DNA from: an uncultured Christensenella sp.
GTDB lineage: Bacteria > Bacillota > Clostridia > Christensenellales > Borkfalkiaceae
NCBI GenBank assembly: GCA_910578765.1
Contig: CAJTRW010000001.1
Location: 1 to 64,000 of the forward strand
DNA length: 64,000 bases
Direction: 5' to 3'
The position numbers were made by a program, and so were the translations under genes. Below are positions 7,916 through 17,596 of this stretch, one piece after another. Below the pieces are notes generated by a model. The model did not search any database and had not been told where the DNA came from. It saw only the letters and a program-made list of their open reading frames with translations. Each line of letters begins with the position of its first letter. Position 1 is the stretch's first letter.

Positions 7916-8869
7916 TTAATCCTCCTTGTTAGAAAGTGTAAGACCGTAAGACTGAAGCTTCAAAATAACTTCGTCCAAAGACTTCCTGCCGAGGTTTCTT
8001 ACCTTTAACATCTCGTCTTCCGTCTTTCTTGTAAGATCTTCCACCGTATGAATGTTTGCGCGCTTTAAGCAGTTGTAGGAACGGACGGAAAGGTCCATTT
8101 CCTCTATTGCCATAGCGAGTATCTTCTGTTGCTTGTCGTCCTCGTTCTTGACGAGAATATCCATACCCCTTATCGTTTCCGAAAGGTCTACGAAAAGCGA
8201 AATATGATCCTGCATTATCTTCGCCGCGAGGGAAACTATTTCCTTTGCGCCGAACGCGCCGTTCGTCCAAACTTCCAGCGTAAGCTTGTCATAGTCGGTG
8301 TTCTGTCCGACGCGGGTATTTTCAACCGAATAGTTTACCTTTTTAACCGGCGTATAGATGGAATCCACGGGGATATAGTCGAGAAGCTCGGTACGGGTAT
8401 GATCCGCGCCCTTATAGCCCCTGCCGCGGCCCACGGTTATTTCCATATCGATTTTGCCGCCGGCGTCGACGGTACAGATGTGCGCGTCGCCGTTTATTAT
8501 TTCTATTTCGGCATCTTCCTGAATGTCGCTTGCCTTAACCTCGCAGGGACCTTCCTTGTACAGGCGGAGAACCTTTACATAGTCCTTGTCCGTTATGCGG
8601 GTTTTTATTGCAAGAGATTTGAGATTAAGTATAATTTCAGTTACGTCCTCTTTGACGCCCGCGACAGCGGAAAACTCGTGCTTGACGCTTCCGTCGAGGA
8701 ATCTTACGCCCTGCGCCGCCGCCCCGGGAAGCGCCGATAAGAGAATTCTTCTCAGACAGTTGCCTATCGTCAGACCGAAGCCTTTTTCAAGCGGCTCTAC
8801 CACTACTTTCGCATAGGCTTGATCGTCGCTTTCTTCGACCTCGATTTTGGGCATATCCATTTCGATCAT
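7916..8869 (-). CDS. rpoA: RNA polymerase alpha subunit
   Basis: Alpha subunit, 317 residues. The N-terminal domain (about 1-225) dimerises and nucleates core assembly and shows the expected GNCLRRILLSALPG block. The C-terminal domain (about 245-310), which binds UP elements and activators, shows NCLKRANIHTVEDL and LGRKSLDEV. AGGAGGTAAC lies at ideal spacing ahead of the first ATG, so I keep that start over the ATG at codon 4. It sits between rpsD and rplQ. Confidence 0.98.
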   Translation of the reverse strand: MIEMDMPKIEVEESDDQAYAKVVVEPLEKGFGLTIGNCLRRILLSALPGAAAQGVRFLDGSVKHEFSAVAGVKEDVTEIILNLKSLAIKTRITDKDYVKVLRLYKEGPCEVKASDIQEDAEIEIINGDAHICTVDAGGKIDMEITVGRGRGYKGADHTRTELLDYIPVDSIYTPVKKVNYSVENTRVGQNTDYDKLTLEVWTNGAFGAKEIVSLAAKIMQDHISLFVDLSETIRGMDILVKNEDDKQQKILAMAIEEMDLSVRSYNCLKRANIHTVEDLTRKTEDEMLKVRNLGRKSLDEVILKLQSYGLTLSNKED

Positions 8870-8894
8870 TTTGTTACCTCCTGAAATTTAGATG

Positions 8895-9518
8895 TTATTT
8901 GGAGTATAATTCGACAATCATGTGTTCGGAAATCTGGCTGTCGATATCTTCTCTGGTGGGAAGCGCTAAGATTTTGCCTTCAAGCTTTTCGGGGTTGAAC
9001 TCCAACCACTTGGGCATAACGCCCACTTTCATAGCCTTAATCGCTTCGAAATATTTATTTGAGGCTTTACTTTCTTTAACGGTTATAACGTCGCCTGCCT
9101 TAATTACAAAGGAAGGAATATTGACTTTTTTGCCGTTGACAAGAAAATGACCGTGATTTACAAGCTGCCTTGCCTGCGAGCGGCTTGCGCCTATACCCAT
9201 ACGGTAAATAACGTTGTCGAGTCTGCGTTCCAAAAGCGAAAGCATGTTTTCGCCGGTTATGCCCTTCATTCTGTCGGCTTTCTCGTAATATGCGCGGAAC
9301 TGACCTTCCTGAACGCCGTAAATACGTTTAACCTTCTGCTTTTCACGAAGCTGCTGACCGTATTCGGAAACCTTTTTTCTGCCTGCGCCGTGTACTCCGG
9401 GAGGGGTAGGTCTCTTTTCGAACGGACATTTGCCCGTATAACATTTATCGCCCTTTAAAAACAGTTTTCCGCCTTCCCTTCTGCAAAGACGGCATTTTGC
9501 TTCTCTGTAAGTTGCCAT
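8895..9518 (-). CDS. rpsD: 30S ribosomal protein S4
   Basis: Primary 16S-binding protein and usual feedback regulator of the alpha operon, 207 residues. The N-terminus [15 protein letters not shown] has the zinc-type cysteine pair. The S4 RNA-binding domain (about 95-160) contains [31 protein letters not shown] (given here only as a family landmark: RLDN to VNG). A GGAGGTAG site precedes the ATG. Confidence 0.97.
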   Translation of the reverse strand: MATYREAKCRLCRREGGKLFLKGDKCYTGKCPFEKRPTPPGVHGAGRKKVSEYGQQLREKQKVKRIYGVQEGQFRAYYEKADRMKGITGENMLSLLERRLDNVIYRMGIGASRSQARQLVNHGHFLVNGKKVNIPSFVIKAGDVITVKESKASNKYFEAIKAMKVGVMPKWLEFNPEKLEGKILALPTREDIDSQISEHMIVELYSK

Positions 9519-9537
9519 ATCTTTCTTCTACCTCCGA

Positions 9538-9942
9538 TTATACTCTGCGACGCTTGGGCGGTCTGCAACCGTTGTGGGGAATGGGCGAAACGTCGGAAAT
9601 CAAAGTAATTTCCAAATCGCATGCGCCGATTGCCCTTATAGCCGACTCTCTGCCCGCGCCGGGACCCTTTACGTAAACTTCCACAGAACGCAGTCCGTGG
9701 TCCTTAGCGGCTTTAAGCGCCGTTTCGCAAGCCATCTGCGCCGCGAACGGAGTGCCTTTTCTGGAACCCTTGAAGTTAAGGCTGCCGGCACTTGACCAGG
9801 ATATTACGTTGCCCTGTAAATCGGTTACGGTAATAAGCGTATTGTTGAAAGTGGACTGGATATGAACCTGACCCTTATCTACTTTTTTAAGCTCTCTGCG
9901 TTTTCTGGAAACGGTTTGCTTTTTGTTGTTAGCTGATGCCAT
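9538..9942 (-). CDS. rpsK: 30S ribosomal protein S11
   Basis: Small-subunit platform protein, 134 residues. It has the typical basic N-terminus, the [16 protein letters not shown] block and the C-terminal [12 protein letters not shown]. It is co-transcribed 12 bp after rpsM and upstream of rpsD. Confidence 0.98.
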   Translation of the reverse strand: MASANNKKQTVSRKRRELKKVDKGQVHIQSTFNNTLITVTDLQGNVISWSSAGSLNFKGSRKGTPFAAQMACETALKAAKDHGLRSVEVYVKGPGAGRESAIRAIGACDLEITLISDVSPIPHNGCRPPKRRRV

Positions 9943-9954
9943 ACCTTATCCTCC

Positions 9955-10329
9955 TTACTTCGCTCCCTTCTTCTTTGCAACCGTGCGGCGGGGACCTTTT
10001 CTCGTCCTCGCGTTGGTTTTTGTGGACTGTCCGCGTACGGGCAGACCTTTTCTGTGACGAATGCCGCGATAGCATCCTATTTCCATAAGTCTTTTTATAT
10101 TGAGCGAAACCTCGCTTCTGAGTTCGCCCTCAACCCTGTAATTATGGTCGATATATTCTCTCAGTTTGGATACGGCGTTTTCGTCCAAATCTTTAACTCT
10201 CGTGTCGGGGTCTATGCCCGTCGCCGCAAGAATTTTTTGGGACGTCTTCAAACCGATACCGTAGATATAGGTAAGCCCTATTTCTATTCTCTTTTCTCTG
10301 GGTAAATCTACACCGGCAATACGTGCCAT
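9955..10329 (-). CDS. rpsM: 30S ribosomal protein S13
   Basis: Head protein contacting the P-site tRNA and intersubunit bridges, 124 residues. The [14 protein letters not shown] start and the lysine/arginine-rich tail ([16 protein letters not shown]) are canonical. It is separated from rpmJ by an unusually long repeat-bearing spacer. Confidence 0.98.
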   Translation of the reverse strand: MARIAGVDLPREKRIEIGLTYIYGIGLKTSQKILAATGIDPDTRVKDLDENAVSKLREYIDHNYRVEGELRSEVSLNIKRLMEIGCYRGIRHRKGLPVRGQSTKTNARTRKGPRRTVAKKKGAK

Positions 10330-10443
10330 AACGATTTAATTCCTCCGTTAAAATTTTAAAAAGTGTATTTTTGTATGTCAACCGCTCGGCGCGCCCGCCC
10401 GAAAATTCGGAATGAGGCGGAAAACGCAGACGGAATTGTTTTT

Positions 10444-10541
10444 AACCTTACGTTAACGATGTATCATTATTGCTTTTGCGGCAATTCTTTTTGCCGCCCG
10501 TCAAGCATAACCTTACGTTAACGACGTATCTTTATTGCTTT
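10444..10541 (-). repeat. 65-bp-family repeats between rpmJ and rpsM
   Basis: Two units start at 10444 and 10509, each beginning AACCTTACGTTAACGA on the plus strand and exactly 65 bp apart, as in the array at 1482-1620. The second unit is truncated after CTTTATTGCTTT. The first contains GCGGCAA / TTGCCGC arms that can pair. Confidence 0.8.
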
Positions 10542-10570
10542 GACTGCAATCTGCTTTATAATAAGCAACC

Positions 10571-10628
10571 GTCATACCGCGCGTTAGCAAAGTATCTTGC
10601 AAGATTCTTCACTTCGTTCAGAATGACA
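10571..10628. repeat. Compact inverted-repeat element
   Basis: A left arm beginning GTCATACCGCGCG and a right arm ending CGTTCAGAATGACA are imperfect reverse complements around a 2-base centre (57-bp hairpin). It is a relative of the element at 146-226. Confidence 0.7.
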
Positions 10629-10766
10629 CAAAGAGGCGTGCAAGGCGTCTTCACTGCGCACAAAATTACAAAACAGGCGTAGCGGTGACGAGGCATGCCT
10701 ATAACTGCTCCTCATACGTGAAGCCGTGCCCTTTTGGGAAGGCAAAGCGCGTAAATTCGCCCGACG

Positions 10767-10883
10767 TTAGCCCTGACGCTGTTTATGACTTTTGTTCTTG
10801 GAACAAATAATCATTACTTTACCGTTTCTTTTAATTACTTTGCATTTATCGCACATAGGCTTTACAGAAGGTCTTACTTTCAT
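10767..10883 (-). CDS. rpmJ: 50S ribosomal protein L36
   Basis: A 38-residue L36, complete and of the zinc-binding type: CDKC (11-14), Cys27 and His32. It begins [11 protein letters not shown] and ends SHKQRQG, the usual sequence and length. AAGGAGATAAGGAAA precedes the ATG. It lies 23 bases downstream of infA, its usual position. Confidence 0.95.
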   Translation of the reverse strand: MKVRPSVKPMCDKCKVIKRNGKVMIICSKNKSHKQRQG

Positions 10884-10906
10884 TTTCCTTATCTCCTTAA
10901 AATGTA

Positions 10907-11128
10907 CTAATTCTTACTACGCCAGACTATCCTGCCTTTGGTCAAATCGTAGGGGCTCATTTCAAGCTTGACGTTATCGCCCTCTATGATTCTTATATAA
11001 TTCATGCGGAGCTTACCTGAAATGTAAGCCGTAATTATATAGCCGTTTGACAGTTTAACCTTGAAATTTGCGTTGGGCAGGCACTCTATTACCTTGCCTT
11101 CCGCTTCGATTACGTCGTCTTTGGACAT
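10907..11128 (-). CDS. infA: Translation initiation factor IF-1
   Basis: S1/OB-fold factor that occupies the ribosomal A site during initiation, 73 residues, the usual length. [15 protein letters not shown] and the [18 protein letters not shown] block are diagnostic. It starts directly after the KOW-domain gene stop and precedes rpmJ. Confidence 0.97.
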   Translation of the reverse strand: MSKDDVIEAEGKVIECLPNANFKVKLSNGYIITAYISGKLRMNYIRIIEGDNVKLEMSPYDLTKGRIVWRSKN

Positions 11129-11464
11129 TTAAACCTCTTCATTTTTGCACGCCGGCGGCGTATTTATTTCTTGATTTTCCTGTTTTTTTGCGGGGTCGTT
11201 GTAAATTCTCAATGCGGAATAAATTTCCGTATCGAACACCTGCCTGCCGTCCTCGAATTTTGCGGCTATCGACTCCGCCTTTTCGGGAAGAAGCCTGAGG
11301 TGTTTGAGATTTTTCTTTTTAGGCGCGGCAAGCTTTTTAAAATTGCCGTCCACGACGCCCACGGAGCTTTCGTTATAAACGTAACGTATTATATAGTATC
11401 TGTCTTTGTCTCTGCCCTGCGTACTTTGACATATTCCGCCGGGAACAGGGGTTTTAACTTTCAT
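11129..11464 (-). CDS. KOW-domain RNA-binding protein (L14e/L27e-like)
   Basis: A 111-residue protein found between map and infA in clostridial spc operons. The N-terminal half (about 10-60) is a KOW/SH3-like fold with the signature STQGRDKDRYYIIRYV and a PKKKNLKHL stretch, as in archaeal/eukaryotic L14e. The C-terminal half is polar. The exact role is unknown; ribosome or RNA binding is inferred from the family. I use the ATG preceded by GGTGAG rather than the GTG two codons upstream, because that GTG overlaps the ribosome site. Confidence 0.85.
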   Translation of the reverse strand: MKVKTPVPGGICQSTQGRDKDRYYIIRYVYNESSVGVVDGNFKKLAAPKKKNLKHLRLLPEKAESIAAKFEDGRQVFDTEIYSALRIYNDPAKKQENQEINTPPACKNEEV

Positions 11465-11477
11465 GAACACTCACCGT

Positions 11478-12224
11478 TTACAGCGTTAAAATTTCTACCC
11501 CGTCCTCTTTGATAAGAACGGTATTTTCATAGTGCGCGGCGGGCTTCGAATCCGCGGTGCGCACAGTCCAGCCGTCGCTTCTGTCGAACGTTACTTTATA
11601 CGTCCCCATGTTTATCATCGGTTCTATACAAATGGTCATGCCCGCTTTCAGACGCATACCCGTGCCTTTTTTGCCGTAATTGGGAACGGACGGATCCTCG
11701 TGCATTTCCTTACCTATACCGTGACCGGTAAGCGCGCGCACGACGCCGTAACCGTTCGCTTCCGCATGGGTCTGAACCGCGTATCCGATATCGAAAAGCG
11801 GCGTGCCTTCGCGTAAGCCTTCCACAGCCTTGAAAAAGCACTCCTCGGTGACCTTGACAAGTCTTTTTTTATCCTCCGAAACGTTGCCTATTAAAAACGT
11901 CCTGCATGCGTCGCCGTGATAACCGTTCTTTTCCGCGGTTATGTCGACGCTGACGATATCGCCGTCGAGAATTACTCTGTCGGAAGGTATTCCGTGAACC
12001 ACGACTTCGTTTACCGAAACGCAGGAGCTTGCGGGATAACCCTGATAGCCCAGCTCGGACGGATACGCCCCGCAGGAGGTTATATATCTGTAAACAAGCT
12101 CGTCAACCTGCTTAGTGGTCATGCCTGCGCGGATATTTTTACCCACGAAATCAAGCGTTTCCTTTACGATGCGGCAACTTTCGCGCATCAGCTCTATTTG
12201 GTTTTCGCTTTTCAGAGTTACCAT
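11478..12224 (-). CDS. map: Methionine aminopeptidase, type I
   Basis: Removes the initiator methionine from nascent proteins. At 248 residues it has the usual length. Metal-ligand landmarks are present: VSVDITAEKNGYHGDACRTF (two aspartates), GHGIGKEMHEDP (histidine) and the CIEPM and ENTVLI glutamates near the end. It starts 1 base from the adk stop region, implying tight coupling. Confidence 0.97.
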   Translation of the reverse strand: MVTLKSENQIELMRESCRIVKETLDFVGKNIRAGMTTKQVDELVYRYITSCGAYPSELGYQGYPASSCVSVNEVVVHGIPSDRVILDGDIVSVDITAEKNGYHGDACRTFLIGNVSEDKKRLVKVTEECFFKAVEGLREGTPLFDIGYAVQTHAEANGYGVVRALTGHGIGKEMHEDPSVPNYGKKGTGMRLKAGMTICIEPMINMGTYKVTFDRSDGWTVRTADSKPAAHYENTVLIKEDGVEILTL

Positions 12225-12225
12225 T

Positions 12226-12846
12226 TTAACCGAGCAATCCGCACACGGCGGCGAAAACCTCGTCCGGAGTTTTCGTACCGCACATTACGGTTTTCAATTT
12301 ATTCTGCGCGCCGTAATAGGAAATCAGCGGAGCGGTCTGAATATTGTAGGTCGCAAGTCTTGCCTTCACCGTTTCGGGATTGTCGTCCTCGCGCGCGTAC
12401 AGCTTGCCGCCGCACTTTGCACAGGTATCTTTGCCGTTAAGCGTAGAAATATGATAACTTGCCCCGCATGAGCAGACGCGCCTGCCGCATATTCTTTCTA
12501 AAAGAAGCGCTTCGTCCACGTCTATATCGAGACACACGTCTATGCTTGCAAACTTATCAAGCTCGTGCGCCTGAATGAGATTGCGCGGAAACCCGTCGAG
12601 CACGTATCCCGCGGAAACGTCCTTCTTTTCAAGCCTTTGCCTGACAATTTCGCACGTTACCTCGTCAGGAACCAGCTTGCCGGCGTCTATATAAGATTTG
12701 GCAACCTGACCTATGGGCGTATTGTCTTTAATATTCGCGCGGAAAATATCTCCCGTCGATATATGGACAAGTCCGTACTTTTCGGCTATCCTTACAGCCT
12801 GCGTGCCTTTTCCCGCGCCCGGGGCGCCGAGTAAAACTATGTTCAT
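12226..12846 (-). CDS. adk: Adenylate kinase
   Basis: Interconverts ATP+AMP and 2 ADP, 206 residues. P-loop GAPGAGKGT (7-15) and the DGFPRN AMP-binding motif are present. The lid is the zinc-type of Gram-positives, with cysteines at 125, 127, 142 and 145. The first pair is spaced CxC rather than the usual CxxC, with another cysteine at 120, so the exact zinc ligands are uncertain. It lies between secY and map as usual. Confidence 0.97.
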   Translation of the reverse strand: MNIVLLGAPGAGKGTQAVRIAEKYGLVHISTGDIFRANIKDNTPIGQVAKSYIDAGKLVPDEVTCEIVRQRLEKKDVSAGYVLDGFPRNLIQAHELDKFASIDVCLDIDVDEALLLERICGRRVCSCGASYHISTLNGKDTCAKCGGKLYAREDDNPETVKARLATYNIQTAPLISYYGAQNKLKTVMCGTKTPDEVFAAVCGLLG

Positions 12847-12848
12847 AA

Positions 12849-14216
12849 TTATTTAAGGAAACCCTTATAATTCTTCATCATCAGCTGCGATTCGAGCTGC
12901 TTGTCGAGTTCGAGCGCAACAGAAACCACTATCAATATACCGGTCGTAGAGAATACGGAAAGAAGCGCGGTATCCGTGCCGAGGTTCAAGCTTGTGACTA
13001 TCATTGAAAGGATAGAGGGTATGAATGCAACCAGCGACAGATAAATCGCTCCGAAAAGCGTAATTCTGTTCGATATCTTTTTAAGATAATCCGCAGTGGG
13101 CTTGCCGGGTCTGAAACCCTGTATAAAGCCGCCGTTTTGCTGAATTGTTTTTGAAACGTCCTCCGGATTGAACTGCATAGACTGGTAGAAGAACGCAAAT
13201 GCAAATATCAAAGCGCACAGCACTACCATGTAAATTAGCTGTCCGTACCAATAGGGTGACGAGCCGGAGAACCAGTTTGTTATGCCGGTTGCCGCGCCGC
13301 TGTCGGGCCAGAACAGACTTATTATCATCTGGGGGAACGAAATTATCGCGAATGCGAAGATGAGAGGCATAACGCCGGAGCCGGAAATTCTTATGGGAAT
13401 TACCGACGACTGACCGCCGTACATTCTTCTTCCCTTGACCTGCTTTGCGTATTGTACGGGTACCCTCCTTTCCGAAAGGTCGACCGCGACAATTGCAATA
13501 AACTCCAAAACAGTCAGTATTACGAAGCCCAAAACCTCCCAAAGAACCGAAGGGGTTCCGGTAAACGCCGTAACGAATTTATCAACGATGGTAAGTCCCG
13601 CAGTGGAGAGAATACCTATGAAAATTATAAGCGAAATACCGTTGGAAATTCCGTACTCCGTAATTCTTTCGCCTATCCACATGACGAGCATTGCGCCCGC
13701 GGTATACACAACCGTAAGGAAAATGCCCGCAAGCCACTTTGCGCCCGTATCGCTTATGGCGCCTATCGCGCCGCCGCCGAACAGTGCAAGCTTTAAAGAG
13801 CCGCTTTGGATACCGAAGTTTACGACTATACCGACAGCCTGCGCTACGGCAAGCACTATCGTTACGTAACGCGTAATCTGCGCTATCTTCTTCCTGCCCT
13901 CCTCGCCCTGCTTGGAAAGCCTTTCAAGCGCGGGGATACCTACGGTCAGAAGCTGCAGAATAATCGAAGCGTTGATATAAGGGCTTATACCGAGGGCGAA
14001 CAGCGTGGCGTTTTGCAACGAACCGCCGGTGATGTCCGACAGAATTTCAAGGAAGGAATAGCTTCCGTTGGTAATATAGTCTTTAAAAGTTTCGACGGTT
14101 ATGCCGGGTACCGGAATATAACAACCCAGTCTGAAAACAAGGAGGAGAGCAAGGGTTATCCAGATCTTCTTTCTTATTTCCTTAACCTTAAAACAATTTT
14201 TTATTGTTTGAAACAT
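12849..14216 (-). CDS. secY: Preprotein translocase subunit SecY
   Basis: Channel subunit of the Sec translocon, 455 residues, with ten membrane helices visible by hydrophobicity. The N-terminal RKKIWITLALLLVFRLGCYIPVPG, the plug-adjacent segment and the GGQSSVIPIRISGSGVMP region are family landmarks. A GAGGAGA site precedes the ATG. As last in the spc block it is followed 2 bases later by adk. Confidence 0.97.
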   Translation of the reverse strand: MFQTIKNCFKVKEIRKKIWITLALLLVFRLGCYIPVPGITVETFKDYITNGSYSFLEILSDITGGSLQNATLFALGISPYINASIILQLLTVGIPALERLSKQGEEGRKKIAQITRYVTIVLAVAQAVGIVVNFGIQSGSLKLALFGGGAIGAISDTGAKWLAGIFLTVVYTAGAMLVMWIGERITEYGISNGISLIIFIGILSTAGLTIVDKFVTAFTGTPSVLWEVLGFVILTVLEFIAIVAVDLSERRVPVQYAKQVKGRRMYGGQSSVIPIRISGSGVMPLIFAFAIISFPQMIISLFWPDSGAATGITNWFSGSSPYWYGQLIYMVVLCALIFAFAFFYQSMQFNPEDVSKTIQQNGGFIQGFRPGKPTADYLKKISNRITLFGAIYLSLVAFIPSILSMIVTSLNLGTDTALLSVFSTTGILIVVSVALELDKQLESQLMMKNYKGFLK

Positions 14217-14279
14217 AAATAATCTCCTCGCGCGGAAGCTTTATAAAAAGCGCCGCGGCGGTTTCGGGTTTTAATTGCG

Positions 14280-14729
14280 TTATCCGACTATTTCGCAGGT
14301 GCCGCCGGCTTTTTCTATCGCGGCCTTGGCACTTTCGGAAAATTTTGCCGCCTTTACGGTGAGAGCGACCTTTAACTCGCCCGTGCCGAGGACTTTAAGT
14401 CCCGCGGAATTTTTTACGTCTTTGGCGAGATTGTTTTCTTCAACGTAAGCGAAGTCGACAACGGTGCCCTTTGCAAGCTTTTCAAGCTGGCTGAGATTTA
14501 TTATCGTATAGTGCGTAGCCCACTTGTTGTGGAATCCGCGTTTGGGTATACGCCTTGCGAGAGGCATCTGACCGCCTTCGAACCCGGGACGTACGCCGCC
14601 GCCGGAACGCGCCCACTGACCTTTATGTCCTTTACAGGACGTCTTGCCGTGACCGGAGCCTATGCCTCTGCCGAGTCTTTTTACGCGGGAGGTGGAGCCT
14701 TCCGCGGGCGATAAAGTATCTATTCTCAT
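14280..14729 (-). CDS. rplO: 50S ribosomal protein L15
   Basis: Large-subunit protein, 149 residues. It has the glycine/arginine-rich N-terminal extension (RLGRGIGSGHGKTS-CKGHKGQ) that threads into 23S rRNA, and the MPLARRIPKRGF landmark. It starts 4 bases after the rpmD stop. Confidence 0.98.
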   Translation of the reverse strand: MRIDTLSPAEGSTSRVKRLGRGIGSGHGKTSCKGHKGQWARSGGGVRPGFEGGQMPLARRIPKRGFHNKWATHYTIINLSQLEKLAKGTVVDFAYVEENNLAKDVKNSAGLKVLGTGELKVALTVKAAKFSESAKAAIEKAGGTCEIVG

Positions 14730-14733
14730 AACT

Positions 14734-14910
14734 TTACTCTCCCTTTTCTACTTTCAGAAGATATCCCGCTTTCTTGACCTGACCGAGAACGGCGGGTGAT
14801 TCTTCAAAGGTTTTAGTCTGACCTATTTTTTTGAGACCCAATGCCTCAACGGTGGCCTTGACCGTTTTTGTTTCGTTAGAAACGCTTTTAATTAAAGTAA
14901 CCTTAATCAT
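14734..14910 (-). CDS. rpmD: 50S ribosomal protein L30
   Basis: A 58-residue L30 of normal length. It begins MIKVTLIKSVSNETK and contains the conserved LGLKKIGQTKTF turn. A GGAGGACGG site precedes the ATG. It fills the gap between rpsE and rplO, its expected place in the spc operon. Confidence 0.95.
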   Translation of the reverse strand: MIKVTLIKSVSNETKTVKATVEALGLKKIGQTKTFEESPAVLGQVKKAGYLLKVEKGE

Positions 14911-14922
14911 ACCCGTCCTCCG

Positions 14923-15459
14923 TTATACAGTCAAATCTTCCACGTTTTTGCCGCGCGCGTTCGCAACGTCCTCGGGGGACATAAGCTCGAACAGACCGCA
15001 AATAGCGGCTTTAACGCAGTTTATGGGATTGGAAGTACCGTGAGATTTCGTTCTTACGTCCTTAACGCCTGCCGCTTCCATAACCGCACGTACGGGGCCG
15101 CCGGCGATAACGCCGGTACCTTCGGACGCAGGCATCATGAGGACGGAGCCCCTGCCGAACGTGCCGAGCACGGTATGAGGAATGGAAGTGCCTTTAAGGC
15201 AAACCTTGCGCATGTTTTTCTTTGCCTGTGCGTTGGCTTTTTCGATAGCTTCGGGAACTTCCTTGGATTTACCCATTCCGTATCCTACCGAGCCTTTGCC
15301 GTCGCCGACAACCACAAGCGCCGCGAAGCGCATGTTTCTGCCGCCCTTTACGGTTTTGGTAACTCTGTTAACCTGAATGAGTTTTTTGATTAAGCCGTCG
15401 TCTTCCTGCTGTCTTCTTCTGTTATCTTTTCTTGCAGGTCTTTCTTTCTTTTCTTCCAT
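14923..15459 (-). CDS. rpsE: 30S ribosomal protein S5
   Basis: Decoding-fidelity protein, 178 residues. The double-stranded-RNA-binding domain (about 22-85, [19 protein letters not shown] to [11 protein letters not shown]) and the C-terminal [15 protein letters not shown] block are typical. The acidic/basic N-terminal 20 residues ([17 protein letters not shown]) vary between species. Confidence 0.98.
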   Translation of the reverse strand: MEEKKERPARKDNRRRQQEDDGLIKKLIQVNRVTKTVKGGRNMRFAALVVVGDGKGSVGYGMGKSKEVPEAIEKANAQAKKNMRKVCLKGTSIPHTVLGTFGRGSVLMMPASEGTGVIAGGPVRAVMEAAGVKDVRTKSHGTSNPINCVKAAICGLFELMSPEDVANARGKNVEDLTV

Positions 15460-15469
15460 AATAAGCTCC

Positions 15470-15838
15470 TTAGAAATTGAGTCCGGCTTCTCTCGCGCCG
15501 TCCGCTACCGCCTGAACACGACCCGTATAAAGGTATCCGCCCCTGTCGAAAACAACCTGTTTAACGCCGTTTTTGAGCGCCTTTTCCGCAACCGCCTTGC
15601 CTACAACCTTAGCCGCGTCGGTCTTGGTCATGTCCTTTACGGCAGACTTAACGTCCTTTTCCATTGTGGAAGCGGAACAAAGCGTTACGCCTTTCGTATC
15701 GTCGATAACCTGAACGTAAATATGGTTAAGACTTCTGTAAACGCTGAGTCTGGGCGTTTCCGCCGTTCCGAAAATCTTTTTCCTGACTCTCGCGTGGCGG
15801 CGCTGCCTTTCCTTATTTTTATCTATCTTATTAATCAT
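15470..15838 (-). CDS. rplR: 50S ribosomal protein L18
   Basis: 5S rRNA-binding protein, 122 residues. [24 protein letters not shown] and the C-terminal [24 protein letters not shown] identify it. It lies between rplF and rpsE. Confidence 0.98.
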   Translation of the reverse strand: MINKIDKNKERQRRHARVRKKIFGTAETPRLSVYRSLNHIYVQVIDDTKGVTLCSASTMEKDVKSAVKDMTKTDAAKVVGKAVAEKALKNGVKQVVFDRGGYLYTGRVQAVADGAREAGLNF

Positions 15839-15851
15839 ATTTTTTTACCTC

Positions 15852-16400
15852 TTACTTCTTACCCTTGCCGCCGGTCTTGCCTTCCTTGCGCTCGATTACT
15901 TCGTCGCTGTAAGCGATGCCGTAGCCGTGGTAAGGTTCGGGTACTCTGAGTTCGCGGATATTCGCGGCGGTCTGACCGACAAGATTTTTGTCTATGCCGG
16001 AAACCACTATTTCGTTGGGGCCGGGACATTCAAGCTTTACGCCGTTGGGCTCGGGGAAGTCTACGGGGTGCGAGAAGCCGATATTGAGAACGACTTTGTT
16101 GCCCTGTTTTGCAACCTTCCAGCCGACTCCGTTTACTTTAAGCGTTTTTTTGTATCCTTCCGTCACGCCCACAACCATGTTGTGTAAAAGCGCGCGGTAG
16201 AGTCCGTGTTTCGCGTCGGCGCCTTCTTTGTCTGCGGTTTTGATTACGTGCGCTTCCGCGCCCTCAACCTTAATATCTATATCGCCGACTACATTTTGCG
16301 TAAGCGTTCCCTTCGCACCTTTTACGGTCAGAAGTCCGTTTTCAAACGTTATCGTAACGCCTGCGGGAACCGCTACGGGTAATTTACCTATTCTCGACAT
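15852..16400 (-). CDS. rplF: 50S ribosomal protein L6
   Basis: Large-subunit protein near the GTPase centre, 182 residues, with two repeated domains. MSRIGKLPVAVPAGV at the start and PEPYHGYGIAYSDEVIERKEGK near the end are canonical. The basic tail KTGGKGKK is also typical. Confidence 0.98.
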   Translation of the reverse strand: MSRIGKLPVAVPAGVTITFENGLLTVKGAKGTLTQNVVGDIDIKVEGAEAHVIKTADKEGADAKHGLYRALLHNMVVGVTEGYKKTLKVNGVGWKVAKQGNKVVLNIGFSHPVDFPEPNGVKLECPGPNEIVVSGIDKNLVGQTAANIRELRVPEPYHGYGIAYSDEVIERKEGKTGGKGKK

Positions 16401-16415
16401 ATTTAAATTACCTCC

Positions 16416-16808
16416 TTACCAGACGTAGCAAAGCACTTCGCCGCCAACGTTTGCGGCTTTTGCCTGCCTGTCCGTCATTATTCCTTTGTTTGTGGAAAGT
16501 ATTGCAACGCCAAGTCCGTTAAGAACCTTCGGCATATCTTCCACGCCGGAATAAGACCTGAGTCCGGGCTTGGATACCCGCTTTAATCCGTTTATTACCG
16601 AACGTTTTTTGCCGATATATTTAAGCGTGATGACAAGCTTACCGTTGTAACCGTCTTCTTCGGTCTTTACGTCGGAAACGTATCCCTCGGCAAGCAATAT
16701 GTCCGCAATTGCTTTCTTCATGTTGGATGAGGGAACCTCAACCGTGTCTTTATTTACCATTATCGCATTTCTGATGCGTGTGAGCATATCCGCTATAGGG
16801 TCTGTCAT
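16416..16808 (-). CDS. rpsH: 30S ribosomal protein S8
   Basis: Central-domain assembly protein, 130 residues. The [13 protein letters not shown] start and the C-terminal [18 protein letters not shown] are diagnostic. In some bacteria it represses the spc operon; no such site is claimed here. Confidence 0.98.
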   Translation of the reverse strand: MTDPIADMLTRIRNAIMVNKDTVEVPSSNMKKAIADILLAEGYVSDVKTEEDGYNGKLVITLKYIGKKRSVINGLKRVSKPGLRSYSGVEDMPKVLNGLGVAILSTNKGIMTDRQAKAANVGGEVLCYVW

Positions 16809-16825
16809 AACTTATTACCTCCGTC

Positions 16826-17011
16826 TTACCAACTCGATTTCTTTACGCCGGGGATTTGTCCCTTGTAAGCAAGGTTTCTGAAACAGATACGGCATACTCC
16901 GTACTTTCTGAGAACCGCGTGCGGTCTGCCGCAAATGGAGCATCTCGTATACGCCCTCGTGGAGTATTTAGCAGGCTTTTGCTGCTTATTTATCATTGCT
17001 TTCTTTGCCAT
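16826..17011 (-). CDS. rpsN: 30S ribosomal protein S14, zinc type
   Basis: A 61-residue type-Z S14 with the zinc ribbon CSICG (24-27) and CRICF (40-43). The short, zinc-binding form is the standard one for Gram-positives. It sits between rplE and rpsH as expected. Confidence 0.98.
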   Translation of the reverse strand: MAKKAMINKQQKPAKYSTRAYTRCSICGRPHAVLRKYGVCRICFRNLAYKGQIPGVKKSSW

Positions 17012-17021
17012 AATTCTCTCC

Positions 17022-17585
17022 TTACTTCTTGAAGGGCATACCCAGCGCCCTTAAAAGCTCTCTCGCTTCTTCGTCCGTTTTAGCGGTAGTAACGAAGCAA
17101 ATGTCCATACCTCTTATCTTTTCAACCTGATCGTACTGGATTTCGGGGAAGATAAGCTGTTCCTTGACGCCCATGCAATAATTGCCTTTGCCGTCGAACG
17201 CTTCGGGAGAAACGCCGCGGAAGTCGCGCACACGGGGCAAAGCGATTGAAACGAACTTGTCGTAGAATTCGTACATCATCTTGCCGCGAAGCGTAACTTT
17301 AAGTCCTATCGTCATGCCCTCGCGCAGTTTGAAGTTTGCTACGGATTTTTTCGCTTTGCAGAGGACGGGCTGCTGACCCGCAATCTGTTTAAGCTCGTTC
17401 TGCGCCATCTGAATGGATTTCGCGTTGTCCTTTATGTCGCCCAGTCCCGAGCTTATTACTATCTTGACAAGCTTGGGAACCTGCATAGGGTTATTGTAAC
17501 CGAATTTTTTGATAAGGGCGGGGACTGCTTCCTTTTCGTAAGCTTCGCATACTCTGGAATTATAAACTTTTTCTTTCTTAGCCAT
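17022..17585 (-). CDS. rplE: 50S ribosomal protein L5
   Basis: 5S rRNA-binding central protuberance protein, 187 residues. [20 protein letters not shown] and the [20 protein letters not shown] end are typical. It lies between rplX and rpsN. Confidence 0.98.
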   Translation of the reverse strand: MAKKEKVYNSRVCEAYEKEAVPALIKKFGYNNPMQVPKLVKIVISSGLGDIKDNAKSIQMAQNELKQIAGQQPVLCKAKKSVANFKLREGMTIGLKVTLRGKMMYEFYDKFVSIALPRVRDFRGVSPEAFDGKGNYCMGVKEQLIFPEIQYDQVEKIRGMDICFVTTAKTDEEARELLRALGMPFKK

Positions 17586-17596
17586 TTTTCCGCTCC

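Larger units (their letters stand above)
10330..10766. other. Repeat-bearing spacer inside the alpha operon
   Basis: In most Firmicutes rpmJ and rpsM are a few bases apart; here 437 bases separate them. The gap contains two 65-bp-family repeat units (10444, 10509) and a compact inverted-repeat element (10571-10628). I see no gene, and no standard promoter toward rpsM. Confidence 0.75.

Noticed and set aside
11465..11470. GTG two codons upstream as start of the KOW gene
   Set aside because: It overlaps GGTGAG, which serves as the ribosome site for the ATG.
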